Below, piece by piece: positions 1-6,692 of a DNA stretch of 15,318 nucleotides (positions are counted from its first letter, which is position 1; every line of letters begins with the position of its first letter). Source of the stretch: Candidatus Aminicenantota bacterium (GTDB lineage Bacteria > Acidobacteriota > Aminicenantia > Aminicenantales > Aminicenantaceae). The notes under the pieces are model-generated. The model was not told the origin of the DNA. It did no database searches and saw only the letters and a list, made by a program, of their open reading frames with translations. Location of the stretch: NCBI GenBank assembly GCA_030627155.1, contig DAOUSP010000013.1:1-15318 (forward strand). The letters run 5' to 3'. Made by a program: the position numbers and the translations under genes.

Positions 1-1
1 C

Positions 2-130
2 ATTTACAATTTTATTTGGACTCTTGACTTAGTGGATTCGATAGCACAAAATCTGAATAAAGATAAAAGTAGAAAAATAAGGATGATACTTATAGGAAAA
101 ATCAATAGGCTAAAAATTGGTGCTATTTGA
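2..130 (+). CDS. C-terminal end of a truncated upstream gene (unknown)
   Basis: An open frame enters from the left edge and runs 42 codons to a TGA at 128-130. It is rich in Ile, Asn and Lys, with a hydrophobic start (IYNFIWTLDLVDSIAQ) and a basic tail. A stable hairpin followed by a T-run begins seven bases after the stop, which is what one expects at the end of a real transcription unit and is the main reason for calling it. The Trp-Asp-Ile/Val spacing vaguely recalls the last membrane segment of small envelope proteins, but I do not recognise the family. The frame could also be chance in AT-rich DNA. Confidence 0.45.
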   Translation: MYNFIWTLDLVDSIAQNLNKDKSRKIRMILIGKINRLKIGAI

Positions 131-136
131 AAAATT

Positions 137-168
137 ATCATCATTAGACTTTCTGAGATGATTTTTTT
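137..168 (+). terminator. Rho-independent terminator after the left-edge gene
   Basis: ATCATC (137-142) pairs with GATGAT (157-162). After a bulged A, TTAGA (144-148) pairs with TCTGA (152-156), including one G-U pair, around a CTT loop. Seven consecutive T (162-168) follow. The stem is AT-rich, so it is moderately stable, but its position just past the stop at 130 and before the next gene fits a terminator. Confidence 0.6.
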
Positions 169-188
169 ATGTTAAAATAAAAAACTAA

Positions 189-1013
189 ATGGAGAAAAAA
201 GACATCTTAAGAAGTTCACATTTTTCTGATTTTTTAAAACCTTCCCAGGTTGTATTTAACCTCAAGGCGAAAGATAAGATTCAAGCTATAGATGAACTAT
301 TGGATGTACTTGCAAAGCAAAAACTCATTAAAAACAAAAAGCTTATCTTGACGCGGATTATTGACAGAGAGCGTCTTGAATCAACGGCCATTGGTCATGG
401 TGTGGCTTTGCCTCATGCGCGTGTGGATACTGGAGAAGACATCGAGGTTGTTGTAGGAATTTCCAGAGAGGGAATTGATTTTGATGCTATTGATAAAAAG
501 AAAGTTCGTCTTATTATTCTTATTGTTTGGAATCCTTTTATTCCCGGGCTCTTTAACCATCTCTTTGCTGGAATAGCGCAATTTTTGATAAAGCCAGAGT
601 ATCGAAGGAGGATATTTGAAGCCGAGAGTAAATCTGAGCTGTATAATATCCTCTCAGTGATTGAGCTTCGTCTGCCAACTCAGGAAGATAGAATCATTAA
701 CCGCGCAAGTTTGCTTTGGAAACTTCAGGATCTGGAAATAAGAAAGAGGAAAGCATCTAAAGACAAAAAGAGAGAGCTTGAGAAAAAGGCAAATTTTATC
801 AGGGAAGAGCTCGACGGATCCCTTCTTGACCGATTTGACAGACTTATGAACAGGTATGGATTTGCTGTGGCTGAAGTGGAAAATGGTGCTTGCCAGGGAT
901 GTAATATCAATGTGGCAACAAGAATGAGCTCTTTAATTGAAGGCAGCAACGACATTTATGTGTGTGAAAATTGCGGAAAATTTCTTGTGGCTTCGAAAAA
1001 GAAAAAAAGCTGA
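189..1013 (+). CDS. PTS EIIA-Ntr domain fused to a CT398/FlgZ-like coiled-coil zinc ribbon
   Basis: The 274-aa protein has two parts. Residues about 15-160 form a fructose/mannitol-type EIIA domain (PtsN/EIIA-Ntr class), with the phosphorylated histidine at H76 in GHGVALPHAR. Residues about 165-225 are a highly charged helical stretch. Residues 230-268 form a C4 zinc ribbon with CxxC pairs at C235/C238 and C259/C262, in the style of the C-terminus of CT398/HP0958 (FlgZ) proteins. EIIA-Ntr proteins are phosphorylated by the nitrogen PTS and act through protein contacts rather than sugar transport. CT398 and HP0958 are known sigma-54 partners. The fusion is unusual and its role is inferred. No Shine-Dalgarno precedes the ATG; a TAAAAT at 173-178 would put the mRNA start almost at the start codon. 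The next gene follows after 83 bp on the same strand. Confidence 0.85.
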   Translation: MEKKDILRSSHFSDFLKPSQVVFNLKAKDKIQAIDELLDVLAKQKLIKNKKLILTRIIDRERLESTAIGHGVALPHARVDTGEDIEVVVGISREGIDFDAIDKKKVRLIILIVWNPFIPGLFNHLFAGIAQFLIKPEYRRRIFEAESKSELYNILSVIELRLPTQEDRIINRASLLWKLQDLEIRKRKASKDKKRELEKKANFIREELDGSLLDRFDRLMNRYGFAVAEVENGACQGCNINVATRMSSLIEGSNDIYVCENCGKFLVASKKKKS

Positions 1014-1079
1014 TTTTATTTAATTGCTATTTTCGTGGGGGATTCTATTTATATCTGTAATCTTTATCTGAGGGATGAG

Positions 1080-1086
1080 AAAGGAG
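1080..1086 (+). promoter_or_regulatory. Ribosome binding site that supports a TTG start
   Basis: AAAGGAG lies 10 nt before a TTG codon at 1097. It is the best Shine-Dalgarno match near this gene and supports the non-ATG start. Confidence 0.6.
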
Positions 1087-1096
1087 TAATATTTTT

Positions 1097-1537
1097 TTGA
1101 CTGAAAAAAGCGTGCATTTTGCTGTGAGTTCAAAAAAAGAAGAAGAACTTCACCAGAAAATGAAGGATTTAGGGATTTATGAGAAAGATATTGTAGAAAA
1201 ATTTGTCCGATCAAGTGGAAAAGGAGGTCAGAAAGTTAATAAAGTCTCTACCTGTGTATATCTCAAACATATTCCTACTCAGATTGAAGTAAAATGCCAA
1301 AGAGAACGTTCTCAGGCCATCAATCGATTCCTTGCCCGGCGCCGCCTTGTAAATAAAATAGAAAGTCTAATTCGCGGCAAGGAAAGCGAAGAGCAACAAC
1401 GAATTGAAAAGATAAAGCGCCAGAAACGAAAGCGCTCAAAAAGAGCTAAACTCAAGATGCTCGAAGAGAAAAGAAAACACTCGGCCAAAAAGAAGGAGCG
1501 AAGCTTTAAACCTCCGCCCGAGGATCTCGAAAGTTAG
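1097..1537 (+). CDS. Peptide chain release factor-like ribosome-rescue protein (ArfB/MTRFR type)
   Basis: The 146-aa protein carries only the catalytic RF-1 domain of class I release factors. The GGQ motif that triggers peptidyl-tRNA hydrolysis is at residues 43-45 (SSGKGGQKVNKVST), and the codon-recognition domain is absent. A basic, Lys/Arg/Glu-rich tail fills residues about 98-146, as in ArfB/YaeJ and mitochondrial C12orf65, where the tail probes an empty mRNA channel. The likely role is freeing ribosomes stalled on truncated messages. The start is TTG at 1097: AAAGGAG at 1080-1086 sits about 10 nt upstream, and the next in-frame ATG (1160) has no such site. The stop lies two bases from the stop of the convergent amidohydrolase gene. 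Confidence 0.82.
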   Translation: MTEKSVHFAVSSKKEEELHQKMKDLGIYEKDIVEKFVRSSGKGGQKVNKVSTCVYLKHIPTQIEVKCQRERSQAINRFLARRRLVNKIESLIRGKESEEQQRIEKIKRQKRKRSKRAKLKMLEEKRKHSAKKKERSFKPPPEDLES

Positions 1538-1539
1538 AC

Positions 1540-2775
1540 TTATCCTTCAGAACCTGAAAGCCGTAAAAGTGTGTCAAGAAGAAGATTAGCGCTTTTTTCT
1601 AAGTCTTCCCACTGGATTTTTTCCTCAGGAGAATGGCTGATCCCGTCTTCACAGGGGATGAAGATTATTCCAGAAGAAGCGATTTGGGCTATAATTTGGG
1701 CATCGTGACAGGCTTTACTAGGGAGAGTTATGTATGTGTATCCAAGCTTCTGGCATTCTTCTTTTAAGATGTTGATGAGGAAAGGAGGAGTAGCCACTGG
1801 ATCTGTTTTATCAATTAGTTTCATGCTAAATAATAAGCCCCGGGTTAAGGCAGTATCTTTAGCCAGGTCTTTCAAGTTTTTTCCTATTTCTTCGAGTGTT
1901 TCTTTAGAGGTGCTTCTAAAGTCAAGGGAGAAGTCAGCACGTCCTGGAATAGTGCTAAAACTTCCTGGATGAACGCGGACTTTTCCAATCGTTAGCATAC
2001 TTCCGTAATGATGTGTTGCAATATATTGTGTGCTTTTTAATGCAAAGTCTGCGAGGCCCAGGAATGCATCATGTCTGAGTTCGAATGGGGTTGTTCCGGC
2101 ATGGCTTGATTCGCCTTGGAAAGAACATAGCCAATCCTCTTTTCCTGCGAAACAATCGACAATACCGATTGTTTTTCCTTCTGTTTCAAGAAAAGGGCCC
2201 TGTTCGATGTGAATTTCAAGATAAGTCTCGATTTCTGGTTTCTGCTTGTGGGCCTCCAGGATGCTTTCTATGGAAAATTCAGTATTTTTCAAAATCTCGG
2301 AAAAAGGAAGACCGAGCTGTGTGATTCCTTTCTCCAGTGTTTCTCTATCGAGTTGGCCAACAAACGCCCGACTTCCCAAGAGATCGCCAACAAGGTTTCC
2401 TTCTTCGTCTGTGAAGGAAACTACTTCCAAGGGTTTTTTAGGGCGTATCCCCTCTTCTTTGATTCTCCTGAGACACTCAAGAGCCGAGAGGACTCCGACC
2501 GTTCCATCAAACATTCCTCCATTGATTACTGTATCAATGTGGGAACCTGCCATAATTGTCTTTCCTTTCCCTTCAATACGTCCGAATATATTACCTGCTC
2601 CATCTTCCCGAAATATAAGACCTGCGTTTCTGATCTTGTCTTTAAGCCATTCTCTTGCTTCCAGGTCGGCTTTGCTAAAGGAAGGCCGGCTTATTCCATT
2701 GTTTGGGTCCCGGCCGATATTAGATATTTCGATTAAGTCATTTTTTAATCTTTGAAAATCGATTTTAATTGCCAT
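1540..2775 (-). CDS. M20-family Zn-dependent amidohydrolase (hydantoinase/carbamoylase type)
   Basis: This 411-aa protein belongs to the family of N-carbamoyl-L-amino-acid hydrolases, allantoate amidohydrolases and beta-ureidopropionases. These are cytosolic binuclear metal enzymes that hydrolyse carbamoyl or ureido groups. Metal ligands and family motifs are in order: GSHIDT (H79, D81), FDGTVGV (D90), FTDEEG (E124, E125), HIEQGP (H189), SHAGTTP (H225), RHDA (235-238) and GISHSPEE (H381). The region usually written PSGAGHDA is PSKACHDA here (H357 kept). The length is normal. The exact substrate cannot be read from sequence; a role in releasing ammonia from ureido compounds is plausible. It lies 46 bp downstream of pdxJ on the same strand and is probably the last gene of the ftsH operon. 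It converges with the rescue factor gene with only two bases between the stops. Confidence 0.85.
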   Translation of the reverse strand: MAIKIDFQRLKNDLIEISNIGRDPNNGISRPSFSKADLEAREWLKDKIRNAGLIFREDGAGNIFGRIEGKGKTIMAGSHIDTVINGGMFDGTVGVLSALECLRRIKEEGIRPKKPLEVVSFTDEEGNLVGDLLGSRAFVGQLDRETLEKGITQLGLPFSEILKNTEFSIESILEAHKQKPEIETYLEIHIEQGPFLETEGKTIGIVDCFAGKEDWLCSFQGESSHAGTTPFELRHDAFLGLADFALKSTQYIATHHYGSMLTIGKVRVHPGSFSTIPGRADFSLDFRSTSKETLEEIGKNLKDLAKDTALTRGLLFSMKLIDKTDPVATPPFLINILKEECQKLGYTYITLPSKACHDAQIIAQIASSGIIFIPCEDGISHSPEEKIQWEDLEKSANLLLDTLLRLSGSEG

Positions 2776-2821
2776 TATTCAACAACATTGATTATACTAA
2801 ATTTTTTTCCAAAGAGATGTC

Positions 2822-3532
2822 TTAATCTATAAGACTTGTCATTTCTCTTACAGCCATTTCTATGCCTACAATGGCCGCCCTCGCTACAATTGAAAAGCCA
2901 ATGCTAAGTTCTGTAATTTCTGGGATTTCTACAATGGAGAAAATATTTTTGTAATCAAGACCATGACCTGCATGTACTTCCAACCCAAGATGTTTGCCGT
3001 ACCGGGCTGCCGTTTGTATTTCCTGTATGGCCTTATTCCGCTCTTCTTCAACTTTTGAATCAGCATATTTTCCTGTGTTTATTTCTATCAAATCTACACC
3101 AACTGTTTTGCATGCATCGATTTGCTTTAAGTTCGGGTCAACAAAAATGCTTATTTTAATACCTGCATTTTGGAGCTCCTGAATATGAGTTCGCAAGTAT
3201 GTAATATTGGACAGTACATCCAGGCCGCCTTCAGTAGTCAGCTCTTCCTCACGTTCTGGGACTAATGAGACTACATCTGGCTTTATTTCTAAAGCGATTT
3301 TTTTCATTTCTTCTGTTGCAGCCATTTCGATATTGAGTTTTGTCTTGATGACTTGCCGGAATAAGCGAAGGTCTCGCTCCTTTATGTGACGCCTGTCTCC
3401 TCGAATATGACACACTATACCATCGGCCCCTGCTTGTTCTGCAAGAAGAGCTGCTAACACGGGCTCTGGTTCATTGCTTCGCCGGGCTTCCCTAAGTGTT
3501 GCAAAATGGTCTATGTTTACAGAAAGCCTCAT
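2822..3532 (-). CDS. pdxJ: Pyridoxine 5'-phosphate synthase
   Basis: PdxJ condenses 1-deoxy-D-xylulose 5-phosphate with 3-amino-2-oxopropyl phosphate to make pyridoxine 5'-phosphate, the ring-forming step of the DXP-dependent vitamin B6 route. The 236-aa length is typical for this TIM-barrel enzyme. Diagnostic motifs are the N-terminal VNIDHFATLREAR, GADGIVCHIRGDRRHI (H42, H49), the catalytic Glu in NIEMA (E69), LVPEREEELTTEGG, and HAGHGL (H190). A canonical IGH-[AS]-I loop near the C-terminus reads IGFSI, so one conserved His is Phe. The ATG is preceded by a strong AAGGAGG. The gene lies 53 bp downstream of glmM, a common neighbour. Confidence 0.95.
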   Translation of the reverse strand: MRLSVNIDHFATLREARRSNEPEPVLAALLAEQAGADGIVCHIRGDRRHIKERDLRLFRQVIKTKLNIEMAATEEMKKIALEIKPDVVSLVPEREEELTTEGGLDVLSNITYLRTHIQELQNAGIKISIFVDPNLKQIDACKTVGVDLIEINTGKYADSKVEEERNKAIQEIQTAARYGKHLGLEVHAGHGLDYKNIFSIVEIPEITELSIGFSIVARAAIVGIEMAVREMTSLID

Positions 3533-3585
3533 GTTATCCTCCTTATAGTAGAAACAGTCAGGTGAAATTTTATATTTGCTATCAT

Positions 3586-4929
3586 TTAAAGTTTTCCTAA
3601 ATGTTTTGATATCGAATCCGCAATCTCATTTGCAAATTTATTGATTTCTTCAAGGTTTTCGCCTTCGACCATTATACGGACTACGGGTTCTGTTCCAGAA
3701 AAACGAACGTTCAGGCGGCCTTTGTCTGCAAGACGCTGTTTTATGTGTGTGATGGTCTTTGTGATTTCTGAGAAATTCTTAAGGTCTTCTTTGTGACTAA
3801 TGGGGACATTTTTAAGCACTTGAGGATATTCTTTTAGCCCTTCCGCCAGAGTGGATAATGGGGCGTTCATAGAGACCATGGTTTCTAACATTTTTATACT
3901 AGTGAGTATTCCATCACCTGTTGGGCACTCGTCAAGAATAATCGTATGACCTGATTGTTCACCTCCCAAGTTTGCCTGAAGACGTATCATCTGTTCAAGC
4001 ACATATTTGTCTCCAACTTGGGTCCTGAAAAGTTTAATATGGAGTTTTTCAAGAGCTTTTTCAAGTCCTAAGTTGCTCATTGTCGTAGCAACAATATAGT
4101 CAGACTTCAATTTATTTTGCTTTTGAAAGAATTGTGCCAATATAAGGAGTGTATAGTCACCATTAAGGATCTTTCCCTTTTCATCAACCCAGAAAGCCCT
4201 GTCTGCATCTCCGTCATAGGCGATGCCGATATCTGCATTGTGTTCTACAACTTCTTTAGCTAAATTCTCTGGATGCATGGAACCGCATCCAGCATTGATG
4301 TTCTTTCCATTTGGCTCGGCATATATTGGGGTTACATCAAACCCTAAATCTGAAAGTACTCTTGGAGCAAAAAAAGAGTTTGCACCATTCGAGCAATCGC
4401 AAATAATTTTAATTTTTTTTGGGGAAAATCTCATAGAAAACCGGCTTTTAAGAAACTTTATATATTCTTGGCTTAATGATGAATCATATTTGATTTCAAT
4501 GTTTTTCTTAGGAGTTATTTGCCCTGAAAATTTCAGGGCCGTCTCGAGTGTATCTTCCCAATTGTCTGGGATTTTTAGGCCATCGTGTGAAAATATTTTG
4601 ATTCCGTTATATTGATAAGGGTTATGAGAGGCAGAAATCACAACACCAGATGAAAAGGGATGTTTTTTGGTGAGATAGGAAATGGCTGATGTGGGAATGA
4701 CTCCTGCAGAGATGGCCTCTCCCTGGCAGTCCTGGATGCCATGAATCATGGCTTGTTCAAGCCATTTTCCTGATTCTCGTGTGTCCCGACCTATGATAAC
4801 TTTTGGCGGAAGCCCTTTTTCATGAAGAATCTTTATCAGTGTTTTGCCTAACATATAAACAGCCGAATATTCAAGGGGAAATTGTCCGGCAACGGCTCTC
4901 ATCCCATCTGTCCCGAAAAGTTTGCCCAT
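3586..4929 (-). CDS. glmM: Phosphoglucosamine mutase
   Basis: GlmM interconverts glucosamine 6-phosphate and glucosamine 1-phosphate, supplying UDP-GlcNAc for peptidoglycan and, in diderms, lipid A. The 447-aa sequence has the four domains of the alpha-D-phosphohexomutases: GTDGMRA at the N-terminus; the phosphoserine loop ISASHNP with S101; the Mg-binding DGDADR at 239-244; the sugar-binding GGEQSGH at 322-328; and the phosphate-binding RFSGTEPVVRIMVE near the C-terminus. All key residues are intact. It lies 68 bp downstream of cdaR. The cdaA-cdaR-glmM linkage is widely conserved, and in Firmicutes GlmM binds and inhibits CdaA, so co-expression matters for c-di-AMP levels. Confidence 0.96.
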   Translation of the reverse strand: MGKLFGTDGMRAVAGQFPLEYSAVYMLGKTLIKILHEKGLPPKVIIGRDTRESGKWLEQAMIHGIQDCQGEAISAGVIPTSAISYLTKKHPFSSGVVISASHNPYQYNGIKIFSHDGLKIPDNWEDTLETALKFSGQITPKKNIEIKYDSSLSQEYIKFLKSRFSMRFSPKKIKIICDCSNGANSFFAPRVLSDLGFDVTPIYAEPNGKNINAGCGSMHPENLAKEVVEHNADIGIAYDGDADRAFWVDEKGKILNGDYTLLILAQFFQKQNKLKSDYIVATTMSNLGLEKALEKLHIKLFRTQVGDKYVLEQMIRLQANLGGEQSGHTIILDECPTGDGILTSIKMLETMVSMNAPLSTLAEGLKEYPQVLKNVPISHKEDLKNFSEITKTITHIKQRLADKGRLNVRFSGTEPVVRIMVEGENLEEINKFANEIADSISKHLGKL

Positions 4930-4997
4930 TTTCTTTTGTAGTTCCTTTGTCCTAAGGTTAATTATAGTAAAAAAAGGTATGGATTCAAGGGAAATAA

Positions 4998-5720
4998 CTA
5001 TTTCTTTTTTTGCGTCACTTTTTTCTGGGCCGTAGCTTGTGATTCTATGGATTCCTCTTTTTGTATCAATAATCTCAGAGTAACTTTTGTATCAGAAGAA
5101 GCAAACCTTAAAAATTCAGGATTAGGGAGTATTAGGTCTGCCTCAAGTTCGGTAGGCTCTGAAAGTGAAGAAATATCGACCGGGGTTGTTGCTACCTTAT
5201 AGGAAGATTTTATTTGGCTTTCCGGCCCTTTGATGAGAACTTCGGGTGGAATAATTTCTGTTTTTACTAATTTATATCCATCTGGAAGTTCTCCGATGAA
5301 TTTCGGCTCTACTTTCATCATTACTTCTTTTGTTCTTTCTAACTTTAGGAAAACTTGAAATGGATAAATGTCTTTGACCTCAGCTCCTTGAGGAAGACTG
5401 ATCATATTTGTTTTCAGAGGATACTCTGTTTGCTGAACATCTGCTTTTTGTAAATCAAGGATAGCACGTATATTGGCCGGGCCGATTTCACTGATGAGCC
5501 TTTTGGGAGCTCTGATTTTGACATCTACAGTAGCGGGAGGTTTTTGTACAAGTTCAACCTGGGAGGGGATATTATGTAGTTCCAGGGGAACACTTAGTGT
5601 TTTTTCCGAAAAAGTCTTTTCTTCTGGGAAAAGAGTTAACCAGAGAATGATGGCAAGTAAGAGAGAAAGAAGTTTAAGACCCCAATTTTTCAGAAATAGA
5701 TTTTTTAAAAATATTATCAT
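4998..5720 (-). CDS. cdaR: YbbR-domain protein, putative CdaA regulator
   Basis: The 240-aa protein has one N-terminal membrane segment (about residues 14-31, NWGLKLLSLLLAIILWLTLF) and an extracytoplasmic part with two YbbR-like repeats (about 42-127 and 133-215), marked by VPLELHNIP and APKRLISEIG in the first and IIPPEVLIKGPESQI in the second. Bacillus CdaR has four such repeats, so this is a short form. The C-terminus is a Gln/Lys-rich tail. CdaR proteins bind the membrane-bound diadenylate cyclase CdaA and modulate its activity. The gene starts one base after the cdaA stop, so the two are almost certainly translated from one message. Confidence 0.85.
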   Translation of the reverse strand: MIIFLKNLFLKNWGLKLLSLLLAIILWLTLFPEEKTFSEKTLSVPLELHNIPSQVELVQKPPATVDVKIRAPKRLISEIGPANIRAILDLQKADVQQTEYPLKTNMISLPQGAEVKDIYPFQVFLKLERTKEVMMKVEPKFIGELPDGYKLVKTEIIPPEVLIKGPESQIKSSYKVATTPVDISSLSEPTELEADLILPNPEFLRFASSDTKVTLRLLIQKEESIESQATAQKKVTQKKK

Positions 5721-5721
5721 T

Positions 5722-6489
5722 TTATTTTAAATAATCAATAAGAGCATTCTTTAACTGGTCTTTGTCCAGACCTTGATCAAGGTGCCCTTTTATTGCGAGA
5801 GAGATCATCCCAGTTTCTTCAGATACTACGATGACAGGAGCATCGGTTTCCTGGGAAAGGCCAATAGCTGCAAGGTGACGGGTCCTGGTAAGAAAATATT
5901 TGCCTAAATTATGAGATTCAGGGAGGGGAAGAAGGCATCCTGCGGCTGCAATTTTATTCCCTTGTATTATTGCAGCGCCGTCATGAAGTGGTGAATGAGG
6001 AAAGAAAATACTCACAAGGAGTTCTTTAGAAAGGATAGCATCAATTTTTGTCCCTCTATCAATATAGCTTTTAAGGGAGACTTCTCTTTCGATTCCAATC
6101 AAAGCCCCGATTTTTTTGGCCGCAAGATAATCGACAGCTATATAGAGATCCTCTAATTTTTCTTTAGATGTCTTCAAGGAAAAGGGCTTTTTTAATGAAT
6201 GAGAACCGATTGTAGTCAAGAAGCTTCGGATTTCGCCCTGAAAGAGGACGATGATGGCAATAATTAAATAAGCGATGAAATTTCTTATAAACCAGTGGGA
6301 TACGGTTAATTTGCCCCATTGGGTAATAAAGAAAAGAACACCTATGATTCCCAGGCCAATGGCCATTTGGTAGGCCCTTGTGTCCTTAATTAAACGGAAA
6401 ATCGAATACAAGATGAAAGTAACCAGAAGGATATCAAAGAAATCACCCAAGGTAAATCGTGTAAGAGCATAAATGATCTCAGCAAACAT
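5722..6489 (-). CDS. cdaA: Membrane diadenylate cyclase (c-di-AMP synthase)
   Basis: CdaA joins two ATP molecules into cyclic di-AMP, a second messenger for osmolyte and wall homeostasis. The 255-aa protein has three predicted membrane helices (about 18-33, 41-56, 69-84) and a C-terminal DAC (DisA_N) domain. The ATP-binding DGA motif is D170-A172 within FPHSPLHDGAAII, and VSEETG is at about 222-227. The second hallmark, normally GTRHRAA, reads RTRHLAA (204-206 RHL), so the final Arg of RHR is Leu. The ATG overlaps the stop of the upstream folP remnant by one base (TGATG), a coupling arrangement. The domain architecture and the cdaA-cdaR-glmM order make the call secure; activity with RHL is not certain. 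Confidence 0.93.
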   Translation of the reverse strand: MFAEIIYALTRFTLGDFFDILLVTFILYSIFRLIKDTRAYQMAIGLGIIGVLFFITQWGKLTVSHWFIRNFIAYLIIAIIVLFQGEIRSFLTTIGSHSLKKPFSLKTSKEKLEDLYIAVDYLAAKKIGALIGIEREVSLKSYIDRGTKIDAILSKELLVSIFFPHSPLHDGAAIIQGNKIAAAGCLLPLPESHNLGKYFLTRTRHLAAIGLSQETDAPVIVVSEETGMISLAIKGHLDQGLDKDQLKNALIDYLK

Positions 6490-6692
6490 CAGGAACTTTC
6501 TCCCGCGGTGTCAATAATATCTTCTCCTTGGGCGACAATCTCAAGGCCGCTTTGTGTGGACCTCTCCTTATCTAAATAGAGACCTCCGTCTGAAAAAAAG
6601 TTTTGGGTGAAATTGAGGATTCTCCTGCTCCAGGTTTTCTGGCCTATAATGTAGGCTTTGCTGTTGATATGGAAGACAGTATCCCTTCTCAT
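6489..6692 (-). pseudogene. folP: folP (dihydropteroate synthase) N-terminal remnant
   Basis: This 67-codon frame reads as a decayed N-terminus of dihydropteroate synthase. Residues 25-37, ILNFTQNFFSDGG, match the family signature ILNVTPDSFSDGG with the V, P, D and S lost. SDGGLYLDKE is followed by a helix and then DIIDTAGESS, matching the family DIIDIGGEST where the chain abruptly stops. The family is normally about 270-280 aa, so all later pterin- and pABA-binding residues are gone. There are several missense changes but no frameshift. Its ATG overlaps the ftsH stop (ATGA) and its TGA overlaps the cdaA ATG (TGATG). ftsH-folP-cdaA is a common gene order, which confirms the origin. It may survive as a translational coupler or be a chance relic. 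Confidence 0.8.

Noticed and set aside
1546..1562. Short TTCAG/CTGAA hairpin at the convergent gene ends as a terminator
   Set aside because: Five-bp stem without a T-run, lying inside the amidohydrolase coding end.
2209..2755. Two long plus-strand frames (175 and 169 codons) opposite the amidohydrolase
   Set aside because: They overlap each other in different frames, have no family motifs, and lie antisense to a clear M20 enzyme.
4223..4615. 130-codon plus-strand frame opposite glmM
   Set aside because: Antisense shadow of an intact enzyme gene; composition gives no domain.
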